64,000 nucleotides of DNA from Semisulcospira habei (Eukaryota; Mollusca; Gastropoda; Semisulcospiridae), in the NCBI GenBank assembly GCA_036245525.1, contig BTPG01000002.1, forward strand, positions 161,038,093-161,102,092. The letters run 5' to 3'. The position numbers were made by a program, and so were the translations under genes. Shown here piece after piece: positions 54,207 through 63,905 of the stretch. The stretch's first letter is position 1. The number at the start of each line of letters is the position of its first letter. The notes under the pieces were generated by a model. That model had not been told where the DNA came from. It did not search any database and saw nothing but the letters and a program-made list of their open reading frames with translations.

Positions 54207-54345
54207 GTGCAGGGCAGAGTGAATGAAGACCGGCTTGGGTACTACGAAGAGGCGGCTGTAGAAGGCTGGGGAGTCGTGGTGCAATCCGACCTCCGAGGCG
54301 GCCCACTGTAGAAGCGCGGCGACCTCTCCCCGTAGGGCGTCGGCT
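54207..54345 (-). pseudogene. DIRS A reverse transcriptase, N-terminal part
   Basis: The minus strand reads ADALRGEVAALLQWAASEVG and HHDSPAFYSRLFVVPKP, the start of a DIRS-type RT, and is cut at 54206 by element B. Its continuation (METSRAL) is 12 kb away at 42271. The W-R-P-V-I-D-L stretch usual between the two is not seen, so some bases were lost. Confidence 0.78.
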
Positions 54346-55249
54346 TGAGCTCGTTGGGCGGAATCTCAGACCACAGCCGGAGCGACGCAGCGGCGGCGAG
54401 CGCAAGGTGATCCAAAGGACCTCTGCGACAGTATCGAGGATGCAGGGGTCGCCGGAATCTCAGGGCAGGGGGCAGTCCACGGCAGGTCAGAAGCACGGCA
54501 TCCCGACGCAACAGGTCGCATGGCGACGGCAGTCAAGGCGCTAACCGACGAAGAAACGCTGCCCAGTTGGCCACTTCCACGAGGGTGAGGAGATCTCCAA
54601 GCAGGGCAACCACGACGGGCGCCAGGCATCCTCGATGCTGCAGACGAAAGCTAGGGTGAGCAGCTCCAGGAAACCTGAGCAAACCAAGGAGTTCCGGGCG
54701 AGTGACGCAGTCTTGTCCACGGCGCGGGGGAGGGCGTGTTGACTAGAGCGGCGTCACAATCGAGCACTAGTGCCAGAGGGTCCAAGGCAGAAAGGGAGTA
54801 GGAGACGACTGGAGAGGGCCGCCTACCAGTCCTGTCGAAGGCAAAGTCGAGTCCAGCGGGCCAGCGACGGTTGGAGACAAAGTCGTAGTCCCGGAAGCCG
54901 GACTGTAGGAGCTGGGCGGAAGGTGTCCCGAAGGTCCCGAAAGCCAGAGGGCTGTGGAAGCGACTTGACACTTTTTACCTGCTGCCCTGCGTCAACGAAG
55001 TGGAACCTACCTCTTGAGCGGGGGAGGGGGGGGGCAGAGGGCCTCAGCGGGGAGCGCAGCTGCAAACAGTAGAGACGCCGCATCCAGGGCGAGAAGAGTC
55101 CCAACACGCGAAGACGGGCGCTCCGACGTCGCGTAACATTGGCGATCAGATGAGACCTGGTGTATTCAACATGGTAGGGCCGAAGGCCGAGGGCCACATC
55201 TGCTGGAGTGTCGCGCGACGCGGTCCTTCCCACACTAGTTCCCGGATGA

Positions 55250-56140
55250 GCAAGAGGGTCTAGAGCTTCTGGCGGGTACAGGTCTGCCAGTAGTCTGCAG
55301 ACGAAGGGACACAGGCCTCTGCTGGCTGGCCTCAGAGAGGCGTGCTCTCAACTGGTTATATGACTCACTCCCCAAAAGAGTCAGCGAGCTTCCCCGAGGC
55401 GAGACAAGGCAGGACAGCCAGAGGACAAATGACGGTGCGAAGGGCGTCTCTGCAGGTCGGTCTCCTTGACCGTGCCGGCGTCAGGGTGGCTTCAGTCCTG
55501 CTAGAAGAGCTGGGCTCACACGTGTCCGGCGTGTCGTCCGATCCACAAGGTCGGTGAGGGCGTGTGCTGTCGCTGCTCCAGGCGAAGGGGGGCACCATGA
55601 TGGACAATGGGGCACAAGTCTCTACTGGCCGGGCTCAATGAGGCGAGAACTCTGCCGGCTATATGACCCCTCGTTAGAGTCAGCGGGCTTGTCGAGGAGA
55701 GACATACCAGGACTGCCAGTGTACAGCGTAAGGCGCGAAGTGCGTCTCTGCAGGCCGGGCTCCATGAGGCAGACACTCTGCCGGCTATACGACCCCTTGT
55801 AAGAGTCAGCGGGCTTGGCAGTCCTGTGGTAAGTGCTGGGCGTAAGTGGAGCTGATGGCGTAGCGGGAGGTCTCCGGGCCAAGACCGGTCGTCAGACGAT
55901 TGGCACAAGTGTCTACTGGCCGGGCTCAATGAGGCGGGCGCTCTGCCGGCTATATGATCCCTCGTAAGAGTCAGCAGGCTTGTCGAGGAGAGACATACCA
56001 GGACTGCCAGTGTACAATGTAATGCGCGAAGCACGTCTCTGCAGGCCGGGCTCAGTGAGGCGGGCACTCTGCCGGCTATACGACCCCCCATAGGAATCAG
56101 CAGGCTTGGCAGTGAATGCAGTCCTGTGGTACGTGCTGGG
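55250..56140. repeat. DIRS A interior tandem repeats, about 130-160 bp
   Basis: CTGGCCGGGCTCAATGAGGC, GCTCTGCCGGCTATATGA, GTAAGAGTCAGCGGGCTTG, AGGAGAGACATACCAGGACT and GTCTCTGCAGGCCGGGCTC recur, with units near 55620, 55750, 55913 and 56040 and a more diverged one near 55320. Confidence 0.75.
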
Positions 56141-56569
56141 CATAGGTGTACGAGGTGTCATCCGTTCCACAAGGTCGGGGCGGGCGCGTGTAATCCCACC
56201 TCTGGAACGGAGGGGGCGCGGCAAAGGGCCGACCGGTCGCTAGATGGTGACGGAGCTTGCGCCGGCAAGATACACAGGCGCCTCCTCCTTTAGGCTGCCG
56301 TATCTCGTGCCAGGTCGAGCAGACATCCCAGGCGCGGAGAGACGAGCCCCAGTCCCGCGGAGACCGATGTTGTGGTTATCCCGTGGCCATCATCAGTCGC
56401 CGCACTGTGAGCAGACGAGCCCATGGGAACTGCAACACATAACAGATACAATAGGCGACCGAGCGTGGGCACCAAGAGGTCCCGCCAATGATGTCGAGCG
56501 ATCGCCGCGAAGCACCACCCGAGCGCAAGAAGTGCCTCTGGTCGACGCAGCTGCCCCACATGTCGGACA

Positions 56570-57000
56570 CAACATGCTAACGGCAAGGGCACGAGGGGCC
56601 CCGCCAAGCTAAGACGAGTGTTGGGTGCACAATGGTACCACGAAGTACAAGCAAAACGAAGCGCCTCTGAACGAAGTTGGCGCTAACAACATGCTAACGG
56701 CGAGGGCACGAGGGGTCCCGCCAAGCTAAGACGAGCATCGGGCGCACAATGGTACAACGAAGTACAAGTGAAACGAAGCGCCTCTGAACGAAGCTGGCGC
56801 TAACAACACGCCAACGGCGAGGGCACGAGGGGCCCCGCCAAGCTAAGACGAGCATCGGGCGCACAATGGTACAACAAGTACAAGCGAACGAAGTACCTCT
56901 GAATGAAGCTGGCACTAACAACACAATAACGGCGAGGGCACGAGGGGCCCCGCCAAGCTAAGACTAGCGTCGGGCGCACAATGGTACAACGAAGTACATG
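56570..57000. repeat. DIRS A subterminal minisatellite, 117 bp x 4
   Basis: The CCAAGCTAAGACGAG block occurs at about 56604, 56721, 56838 and 56953. Units also share GGTACAACGAAGTACAAG and CGAAGCGCCTCTGAACGAAG. It is the counterpart of the array at 53195-53610 in B. Confidence 0.85.
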
Positions 57001-57360
57001 CGAAACGAAACGCCTCTGAACGAAGCTGGTGCCCGGCCCGGGGGCCAGCTGAGGGCAAATACCGCGCTACCTTACCTCTCAGTCGAAGCGGGGACAGGGG
57101 GAAGGAACCTCCAAAGCACCCTCAACGCGCGACAGCAGGGGGGAGTCCCAACAGAGTCAGGGCCGCGAAGACCGGGCGATTCCAGGAAGGGACAGGCCGG
57201 TAGCATAGGCAACGAAGCCCTCCCAGAAGGCAGAACAGGCAGCGACGCAGGTGAAGCAACAAAGTCCGAAGCCAGAACAAGTCAAGACAACCGGGCGAAA
57301 CCGGTCACACCATACACACTCAGGGTCCGAAGGCTAACGCTGAAACACGTCTGCACAGCA

Positions 57361-57560
57361 TGAGCTAAGTATTCCGACTGGTTGGTCACCACGTGACCCA
57401 GAACCGGATGGGCAGGAACGGGAGACAACTCTCAGCCCCTCTGGGGGTTCCCCGAGTGCCTCCCGGGTTGTGTTGTAACACAACAGGTTCTTAGGCTAAA
57501 ATTGAGGAAGTAGTAGACACTTCCATATAGTCATGTCATCAGTAATGTATTTTGCGGAAA
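57361..57560 (-). repeat. DIRS A 5' inverted terminal repeat
   Basis: TGAGCTAAGTATTCCGACTG through CATGTCATCAGTAATGTATT, TTGCGGAAACAAATG. It is the inverted partner of 39254-39480. Confidence 0.85.
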
Positions 57561-57790
57561 CAAATGTATAAACAACAACAATTACAGACTTAGATGCGGA
57601 TCAGCCAGTTTTCATGAAACAGTAATTTTCTCTTCAATATGTACTTCAATAACAATACCTTTTGACTTCTCACACTCTGTAAGCTTGCACGATTTCAAAC
57701 ACCAGCACTATTCAGAGTCACACACACGGCACTCACCGTGCCAAATGTACGTTCTATAGGTTGGTGTACTGAGAGATGGCGTCATTTCTA
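57561..57790 (+). repeat. R1 repeat fragment right of DIRS A
   Basis: ACAACAACAATTACAGACTT, AGATGCGGATCAGCCAGTTT match R1 at 23013-23050 and 63004-63030. Sequence after about 57650 is only weakly similar. Confidence 0.55.
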
Positions 57791-58255
57791 ACTAAGCTAC
57801 GTCTCCCCCCGACATCATTGGTATTAGGTACACTTGGTATTATATTGTACACACTCTGCCGCGTCCCGTTTCACAGTTGTTCATATTTTATAATAGGAAT
57901 GACAAGAAAATGCACATCATTTCGCTAGACATTTGAGCAGACAAATAGGAAGCCATAGTATACAATAACTGAATCACACCTGCTTAATTCTACACATAAT
58001 CCTCCCCCCCCCCCCCCCCCCCACTCATCCTCCATACATAGCTCGACCATCTGCTTCAATCGGACATCCACACATGACTTGAAAAATGAATTCCGTGGGT
58101 CATAAACCCATCAAACCAGGTGACATTTTTTTTACATTTTTTTTCAAAAAAGGACATCTATGGCCCTTCAATTAACAGAACAGTTTTACTCAAATCCTCC
58201 ATCATGTAACTTAAAGTGACATCCTCTGTCATGTAACCTGAAGTGACTGAGTGAG
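57791..58255. other. Presumed 3' flank/3' UTR of the P450 gene; poly(C) tract
   Basis: It holds a poly(C) run at about 57997-58022 and T runs near 58125-58145. ATCATGTAACTTAAAGTGAC and GTCATGTAACCTGAAGTGAC form a small tandem pair at about 58201-58245. No clear AATAAA was seen on the minus strand close to the stop. Confidence 0.4.
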
Positions 58256-58407
58256 TCAGCGGTCATAAAATGTGTACTGAGCAGGGCAGTCAGGCACGTT
58301 TAGCGTGATGAACTTTAGTCCCATGGGTTTGTGCGTCCAGTGCAGGCGGAAATTCTGCAATAGTCGCACTAACAGCACTGCCATGTCTTGTTCTGCAAAC
58401 CTCCGAC
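58256..58407 (-). CDS. Cytochrome P450 (mitochondrial-clan type), last coding exon only
   Basis: The minus strand after the acceptor TTTTGCACAG reads (G)RRFAEQDMAVLLVRLLQNFR, then LHWTHKPMGLKF, VPDCPAQYTFYDR and stop (TGA at 58258-58256). The opening matches the segment right after the haem Cys of P450s (C-x-G-R-R-x-A-E) and the L-helix, and the pattern LLQNF...P...F.DR is typical of the mitochondrial clan. Phase 1 requires a preceding G, giving the expected Gly. The exon with the haem-binding Cys and all earlier exons are not in the window and should lie to the right, beyond the repeats. The substrate cannot be inferred. Confidence 0.82.
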
Positions 58408-58447
58408 CTGTGCAAAATAAAAGTTAAAATATCATTAGTTATATAGA

Positions 58448-58546
58448 TCTACAACAAATGATGGCTTTTGGTCACATCAAGAGATCATCTAAGTATGCAA
58501 GAGGTATAGCTCAGGATGTGACCAACAGCCATCATTTTGTTGTAGA
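58448..58546. repeat. Inverted repeat, 31-bp arms, in the P450 intron
   Basis: TCTACAACAAATGATGGCTT, TTGGTCACATC pairs with GATGTGACCAACAGCCATCA, TTTTGTTGTAGA around a 36-base spacer containing GCAAGAGGTATAGCTC. It starts 41 bases upstream (in gene sense) of the P450 acceptor. Confidence 0.7.
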
Positions 58547-58689
58547 CATAAACAACAAATTTGTCTCAGTTCATTTCTTTGTTCAACAATAAAGATTAGG
58601 GATAATTTAGAAACTGTTCAGTAGTATTTAGTTGCCACATCCATGTTTTTCTGCAGACATCTTTTCACAGTGACAAAGTTCCAAACATA

Positions 58690-58907
58690 AAACAAGACGA
58701 GGATTTCATCCCAAAGTCTACCGTATTGTTTGGAGCTCAGATGCATTTATCTTTTAGGAACATTCAGAGTTGTTCATATTTTTAGACTTAATATGCTGAT
58801 CCATTTCCCTCCTCTATAAGCCAGCCTCTGATCAACACAATCGGCGCACATAAAATAAAGACGGACACACAGCTCTTCTCGCAATTAGTATGCTCTGTGG
58901 GCTCGTG
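58690..58907 (+). repeat. R1 repeat, left piece of a copy broken three times
   Basis: ACGAGGATTTCATCCCAAAG, ATAAAGACGGACACACAGCT and ATGCTCTGTGGGCT match R1 at 19340-19480. The last 11 bases (GTGGGCTCGTG) are the target duplication of RTE copy 2. Confidence 0.7.
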
Positions 58908-61021
58908 CCCTCGCGCTGGGACCATATGGCGTTGAGGCGCGTCCCCTGGGTGGTGGATAGGGGGTCCCTCGTGAGAGGGGTGCACCGAATGAAATAAGGT
59001 GCCATGAACCAACATGGTCTGAGGGAAGGTGATCCCGACAGAAAACCCCTGGTCCTCCTAGTAAGGGGGTTGGGCGTGGAGGTAGCTTCCCCACCCTGCA
59101 AAAAAGGAAATAGCTACAAAAACGCTGACGAAAAGACAAACAGTAATTCCTTTCCTGGAGGAGGAAGGTTCTTCTACCAGAAGATTTATGATGTCCTGTG
59201 GTGAAAGCCGGAAGTCTTTGGTCAGGGCAGACAAGAGGGCCTACACAGACAGCCTGGCAGCAGAGGCAGAAAAGGCAGCGGCAACATGAAACAGCTCTAC
59301 GACATTACCAGAAGATTGTCGGGCAAGTATGGCCATACAGAAAGATCAGTAAAAGACAAAGAAGGCAAGCCTATTGCAGACAGAGCAGACCAACTCGACA
59401 GATGGGCCGAGTATTGAAGAGTTACTGAACAGACCCAGCCCACCCGACCCCCCAGACATCCAGCCAGCAGAGACCGACCTACCCATCAGCTGTGATAGAC
59501 CCAGCCGGGAAGAGATCAGAAGAGCAGTGGCATTTTTGAAGAACGGCAAAGCAGCAGGGCCAGATGGCATCCCAGCGGAGTCTCTGAAAGCAGACCTAGA
59601 GACAACAGTGGAGATGCTGTACCCACTGTTTTGAAAGATCTGGGAAGAGGAGGTGATGCCGGCTGACTGGAAGGAGGGGTACCTAATCAAGCTTCCCAAG
59701 AAAGGCGACCTCAGCAAGTGTTCCAACTACAGAGGAATCACCTTGCTGTCAGTACCAGGAAAGGTCTTCAACAGGATCATCCTGGAGAGAATGAAGAGCT
59801 CCGTTGACCCCCAGCTGAGAGACCAGCAAGCAGGATTCAGAAAAAAACGATCATGTACAGACCAGATCGCCACTCTCCGCATCATCGTGGAACAGTCTCT
59901 GGAGTGGAGCTCCCCGCTGTACGTCAACTTTGTGGATTACGAGAAAGCATTTGACAGCGTGGACGAGAGACTCTGTGGAAACTCCTATGACACTACGGTG
60001 TACCCACAAAGCTCGTCTGCCTGATCAAGAGCAGCTACGATGGCATGACATGTCATGTGATCCACGAAGGGCAGTTCACCAGGGAGCTCCAGGTCAGAAC
60101 CGGTGTCAGGCAAGGGTGTCTGCTGTCTCCGTTCCTCTTCCTACTGGCCATAGACTGGGTCATGAAGATGACCACAGAGCACAGACGAAGTGGAATACAG
60201 TGGACACTGTGAACACAACTTGACGACCTCGATTTTGCAGACGACTTGGCATTACTGTCCCACACTCATCAAGAAATGCAGGACAAGACCACGAGGCTTG
60301 CCGACATCTCGTCCCAGGTGGGCCTCACCATTCACAAACAGAAAACAAAGACAATGAGGCTGAACGCAACCAGGGAAGAACCAGTCTTGCTTGCTGGCAC
60401 CCCGATCGAGGAGGTGGAGTCCTTCGCCTATCTCGGGAGCATCATAGACAAAAAAGGCGGCACTGATGCAGATGTCAGAGCACGAATCGGTAAAGCCAGA
60501 GCAGCCTTTCTCCAGTTGAAAAAAGTGTGGAGTTCCAGAAAGCTGTCACAACACACCAAAGTCCGGATTTTCAACTCCAATGTAAAAGCAGTTCTCCTAT
60601 ATGGAGCAGAGACTTGGAGATTGACAAAAACCACAGTCAACAGAGTACAGATCTTCATAAACAGTTGCCTTAGAAGAATTTTGAAAATGCACTGGCCAGA
60701 GAATATCAGCAACGTCAGACTCTGGGAGAGAACAGAGCAAATAACAGCAGAGAATGAAATTGGGCGAAGAAGATGGGGATGGATTGGTCAGTCTGAGAAA
60801 GCCAGCTTCCAGTATCACTAGGCAGGTATTGTCATGGAACCCCCCCGGAAAGAGGAAAAGAGGTAGGCCGAGAAACTCCTGGCGTCGAGACCTCCAAGCA
60901 GACATCAAGAGACTGGGAACCACCTGGAGTAAAATCGAAGGAGAAGCACAGGACAGGAGTTGCTGGAGGTCTCTCGTCGATGGCCTATACCTGGGTAGGG
61001 GTGACAGGCCTAAGTAAGTAA
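58908..61021 (+). mobile_element. RTE retrotransposon copy 2, endonuclease deleted
   Basis: About 2.1 kb between GTGGGCTCGTG (58897-58907) and GTGGGCTCATG (61022-61032), a duplication with one mismatch. It has a 5' leader homologous to that of RTE 1 (GGGTTGGGCGTGGAGGTAGC), an ATG at 59188, then a jump straight to the pre-RT linker, so about 400 residues including the endonuclease are missing. The 3' end is a stop plus a GTAA-repeat tail (unlike the GAT tail of RTE 1). Several frameshifts are present. Confidence 0.85.
59188..61017 (+). pseudogene. RTE copy 2 polyprotein remains
   Basis: MMSCGESRKS (N-terminus) is joined to VRADKRAYTDSLAAEAEKAA (linker before the RT). Then come [82 protein letters not shown] (a further frame), [17 protein letters not shown] and FAYLGSIIDKKGG. 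The end reads KRGRPRNSWRRDLQADIKRL, GLYLGRGDRPK and a TAA of its own. Frame breaks occur near 59290, 59630, 59965, 60210 and 60790. Confidence 0.82.
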
Positions 61022-61838
61022 GTGGGCTCATGTAGCGACAGAATTCATCTCCTTCTATTCTAACCCACTCTCTGATCCACACACACTGGCACACAGAAAT
61101 AAAGACGGACACATGGCAATTCCCGCCATTCATAAGCTCTGTGGTCTGGCGTAACATAGCTATTCTGAAGAAAAATAATAGCACGAGCAGCGAAATGATG
61201 TCACTTCAAGCTTCACATCATGGCATCATTAGACCCACAACGCCATGTTCATAGTGACGACTCATCACAGAAATAACATTTGACGTATCAGAGGATCAAC
61301 TTTGTAATTTTCTTGCTGATTTTCACCCCTAGGGCTTAAAGGTCACAATTTGACCTAATCCTACCCCAGGGCCGTGACAAACAGCAGGCTTATGCAAACA
61401 CTGTCTATAAAAAATCATGCACATTTTTATAATGAGAAGATAGATTTTTTTGTAAAATAAAAATTAAAGTTATGTTAGCGTTTTACAAATGACTGAAAAA
61501 GTGGTGCAGAAAATTGTCTAATTTTCACACCTAGGGCATACAGGTCACAATTGACCTAATCGTACCCGACAGCCGAGACAAACTGTAGGCTTATGTAAAT
61601 ACTGTATATGAAAAATCATGCAACAATTAATGAGAAGATTGTGGGGTTTTTTTTAAAAAAAGATTCAATTGTTTTAAGATTAACCCATATAGTTTGTGAA
61701 ATTAATCTCCAAGAAGTAAAAATATATATTTTCAACAAATATTTAATTATCACTCAAAATGTTGTAGAGGTACAATGCTGGTTAATGAAATCATTCAATA
61801 TCTCCCTTTTATCTAGCTATATGCAAAATATCTAGTAA
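61022..61838 (+). repeat. R1 repeat, middle piece
   Basis: CACACACTGGCACACAGAAA, TAAGACGGAC, GATGTCACTTCAAGCTTCAC, AGTGACGACTCATCACAG, CAAACAGCAGGCTTATGCAA, then a second AGGGCATACAGGTCACAATT...AAACTGTAGGCTTATGTAAA segment. It ends ATCTAGCTATATGCAAAATA. The doubled inner segment (about 61320-61440 and 61530-61640) makes this copy longer than R1 at 38.4 kb. Confidence 0.65.
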
Positions 61839-62995
61839 CAAGAAAGGCAAAGCCATTATGGCTCACATGTATGACTGATTTACATATGTGCGACCTTTGT
61901 GACAAGGGCTGCCTTCTGCAGCAGCAAAATCCATGTTTTCTGAAAATTTAAGCATTTTCACACATCTGTCAACCCCCGTGACCCTTGACCTTTGTGACGA
62001 GTCGACTAAATTAGTATGCATAGGAAGGTTTTATCATCAGCTATCTTTGAACCAAATTTTGTTGAAAACTTTGCAAAAATTTGGGAATACCTACAATTTT
62101 ATCAAAAATCAGCATTTTACACACATTTGCCAGCCTCTTGTGACCCTTGACCTTTCCAAGGGGTCATCCAAATTAGTATGCATAGATAGGTCTTACCATC
62201 AGGTATCTCTGTACCAAATTTGGGTTTTAAGTTGTGAATAGTATTTGAGAAAAAACATCTTTTGTCAAAATATGGCTATTTTAGAACCATTTCCTCAGCT
62301 CTCGTGACCCTTGACCTTTCCGAGGGATCAACCAAATTAGTGTGATTAGAAAGGTCTTCCCATCAGGAATCTCTGTAGCTAGTCTGGGTTTCAAGTTGTG
62401 AGTAGTATTTGAGAAAAAAACATCTTTTGTCAAAATATGGCTATTTTGGACCTATTTCCTGAGCAGTTGTGACCTTGACCTTTCTGAGGGGTAATCTAAA
62501 TTAGTATGCATAGATAGGTCTTACCATCAGGTATCTCTGTACCAAGTTTGGGTTTGAAGTTGTGAAAAGTATTTGAGAAAAAATAAATTATGTCAAAATA
62601 TGGCAATTTTTCACCTATTTCCTGAGCTCTTGTGACCTTTGACCTTTCCGATGGATCAACCAATTTAGTACGCATAGAAAGGTCTTACCATCAGGTATCT
62701 TTGTGCCAAGTTTGGGTTTGAAATTATGAACAGTATTTGAGAAAAAATAAATTATGTCAAAATATAGCTATTTTTGACCTATTTCCTGATCCCCTGTGAC
62801 CTTGACCTTTGTGACAGGTCGCTCAAATTGGTATGCTTAGAAAGGTCTTACCACAAAGTGTCCTTGGGCCAAGTTTGAAGAATGTGGCTTGAATAGTCTC
62901 CGAGAAAATGCCAACTTTTAAGTTTACCACGGATGACGGATGGATGACTGCTGACCCAAAACATACTCACTTTTGCTTTTGCACGTGAGCCAAAA
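61839..62995 (+). repeat. TR-A tandem array inserted in R1, about 164-bp period
   Basis: It starts ACAAGAAAGGCAAAGCCATT, ATGGCTCACATGTATGAC. The (A)TTAGTATGCATAG block occurs at about 62010, 62172, 62335, 62500, 62667 and 62829, spacing 162-167. The array ends with GGATGACGGATGGATGAC and GCACGTGAGCCAAAAAT. The start GGCTCACATG and the end CACGTGAGCC are a short inverted repeat. Confidence 0.82.
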
Positions 62996-63030
62996 ATAAG
63001 AAAAATTATGGACTCCAGTGTGGATCAACC
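62996..63030 (+). repeat. R1 repeat sliver between TR-A and RTE copy 3
   Basis: AAAAATTATGGACTCCAGTG, TGGATCAACC matches R1 at 23013-23045. The last 14 bases are the target duplication of RTE copy 3. Confidence 0.7.
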
Positions 63031-63905
63031 CTCTTCCTACTGGCCATAGACTGGGTCATGAAGATGACCACAGAGCACAGACGAAGTGGAATACAGTGGA
63101 CACTGTGGACACAGCTTGACGACCTCGATTTTGCAGACGACTTGGCATTACTGTCCCACACTCATCAACAAATGCAGGACAAGACCACGAGGCTTGCTGA
63201 CATCTCGTCCCAAGTGGGCCTCACCATTCACAAACAGAAAACAAAGACAATGAGGCTGAACGCAACCAGGGAGGAACCAGTCTTGCTTGCTGGCACCCCG
63301 TTGGAGGAGGTGGAGTCCTTCACCTATCTCGGGAGCATCATAGACAAAAAAGGCGGCACTGATGCAGATGTCAGAGCACGAATCGGTAAAGCCAGAGCAG
63401 CCTTTCTCCAGTTGAAAAAAGTGTGGAGTTCCAGAGAGCTGTCACAACACACCAAAGTCCGGATTTTCAACTCCAATGTAAAAGCAGTTCTCCTATATGG
63501 AGCAGAGACATGGAGATTGACAAAAACCACAGTCAACAGAGTACAGACCTTCATGAACAGTTGCCTTAGAAGAATTTTGAAAATCCACTGGCCAGAGAAG
63601 ATCAGCAACGTCAGACTCTGGGAGAGCAGAGAATGAAATTGGGCGAAGAAGATGGGGATGGATCGGTCACAGTCTGAGAAAGCCAGCTTCCAGTATCACT
63701 AGGCAGGCATTGTCATGGAACCCCCAGGGAAAGAGGAAAAGAGGTAGGCCGAGAAACTCCTGGCGTCGAGACCTCCAAGCAGACATCAAGAGACTGGGAA
63801 CCACCTGGAGTAGAATCGAAGGAGAAGCACAGGACAGGAGTTGCTGGAGGTCTCTCGTCGACGGCCTATACCCGGGTAGGGGTGACAGGCGTAAGTAAGT
63901 AAGTA
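63031..63905 (+). mobile_element. RTE retrotransposon copy 3, 5'-truncated
   Basis: 875 bases flanked by perfect 14-base duplications AGTGTGGATCAACC (63017-63030 and 63906-63919). It starts inside the RT at [12 protein letters not shown], carries [17 protein letters not shown] and FTYLGSIIDKKGG, breaks frame at 63636 near VRLWESRE, and ends GLYPGRGDRRK, TAA and a GTAA tail. It is very similar to copy 2 and belongs to the same subfamily. Confidence 0.9.

Larger units (their letters stand above)
39254..57560 (-). mobile_element. DIRS-type tyrosine-recombinase retrotransposon A, split by a second one
   Basis: Element A occupies 39254-42271 and 54207-57560 (about 6.4 kb), with element B inserted between. 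On the minus strand it runs 5' inverted repeat (57560-57361), a GC-rich gag-like part with minisatellites, RT, RNase H, tyrosine recombinase, internal complementary region and 3' inverted repeat (39480-39254). Evidence for DIRS is the RT block FGLNLSPWVFTRFVDTVV, the RNase H-side block IDLFATRWN plus YAYPPTAFVPKVL, the recombinase motifs ARVSELHAL and RAHEVRAMATS, and the absence of LTRs or an integrase. No target duplication is expected for this class. Frameshifts are numerous. Confidence 0.85.

Noticed and set aside
39254..57560. Large DNA transposon (Maverick/Polinton-like) because of long inverted repeats
   Set aside because: The interior encodes DIRS-type RT, RNase H and tyrosine recombinase, and fused-edge ICRs are present. 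No integrase, polymerase B or capsid motif was seen.
61839..62995. Regularly spaced repeats considered as a CRISPR array
   Set aside because: Monomers are about 164 bases, diverged, contiguous and without unique spacers, in a eukaryotic context. No cas genes.
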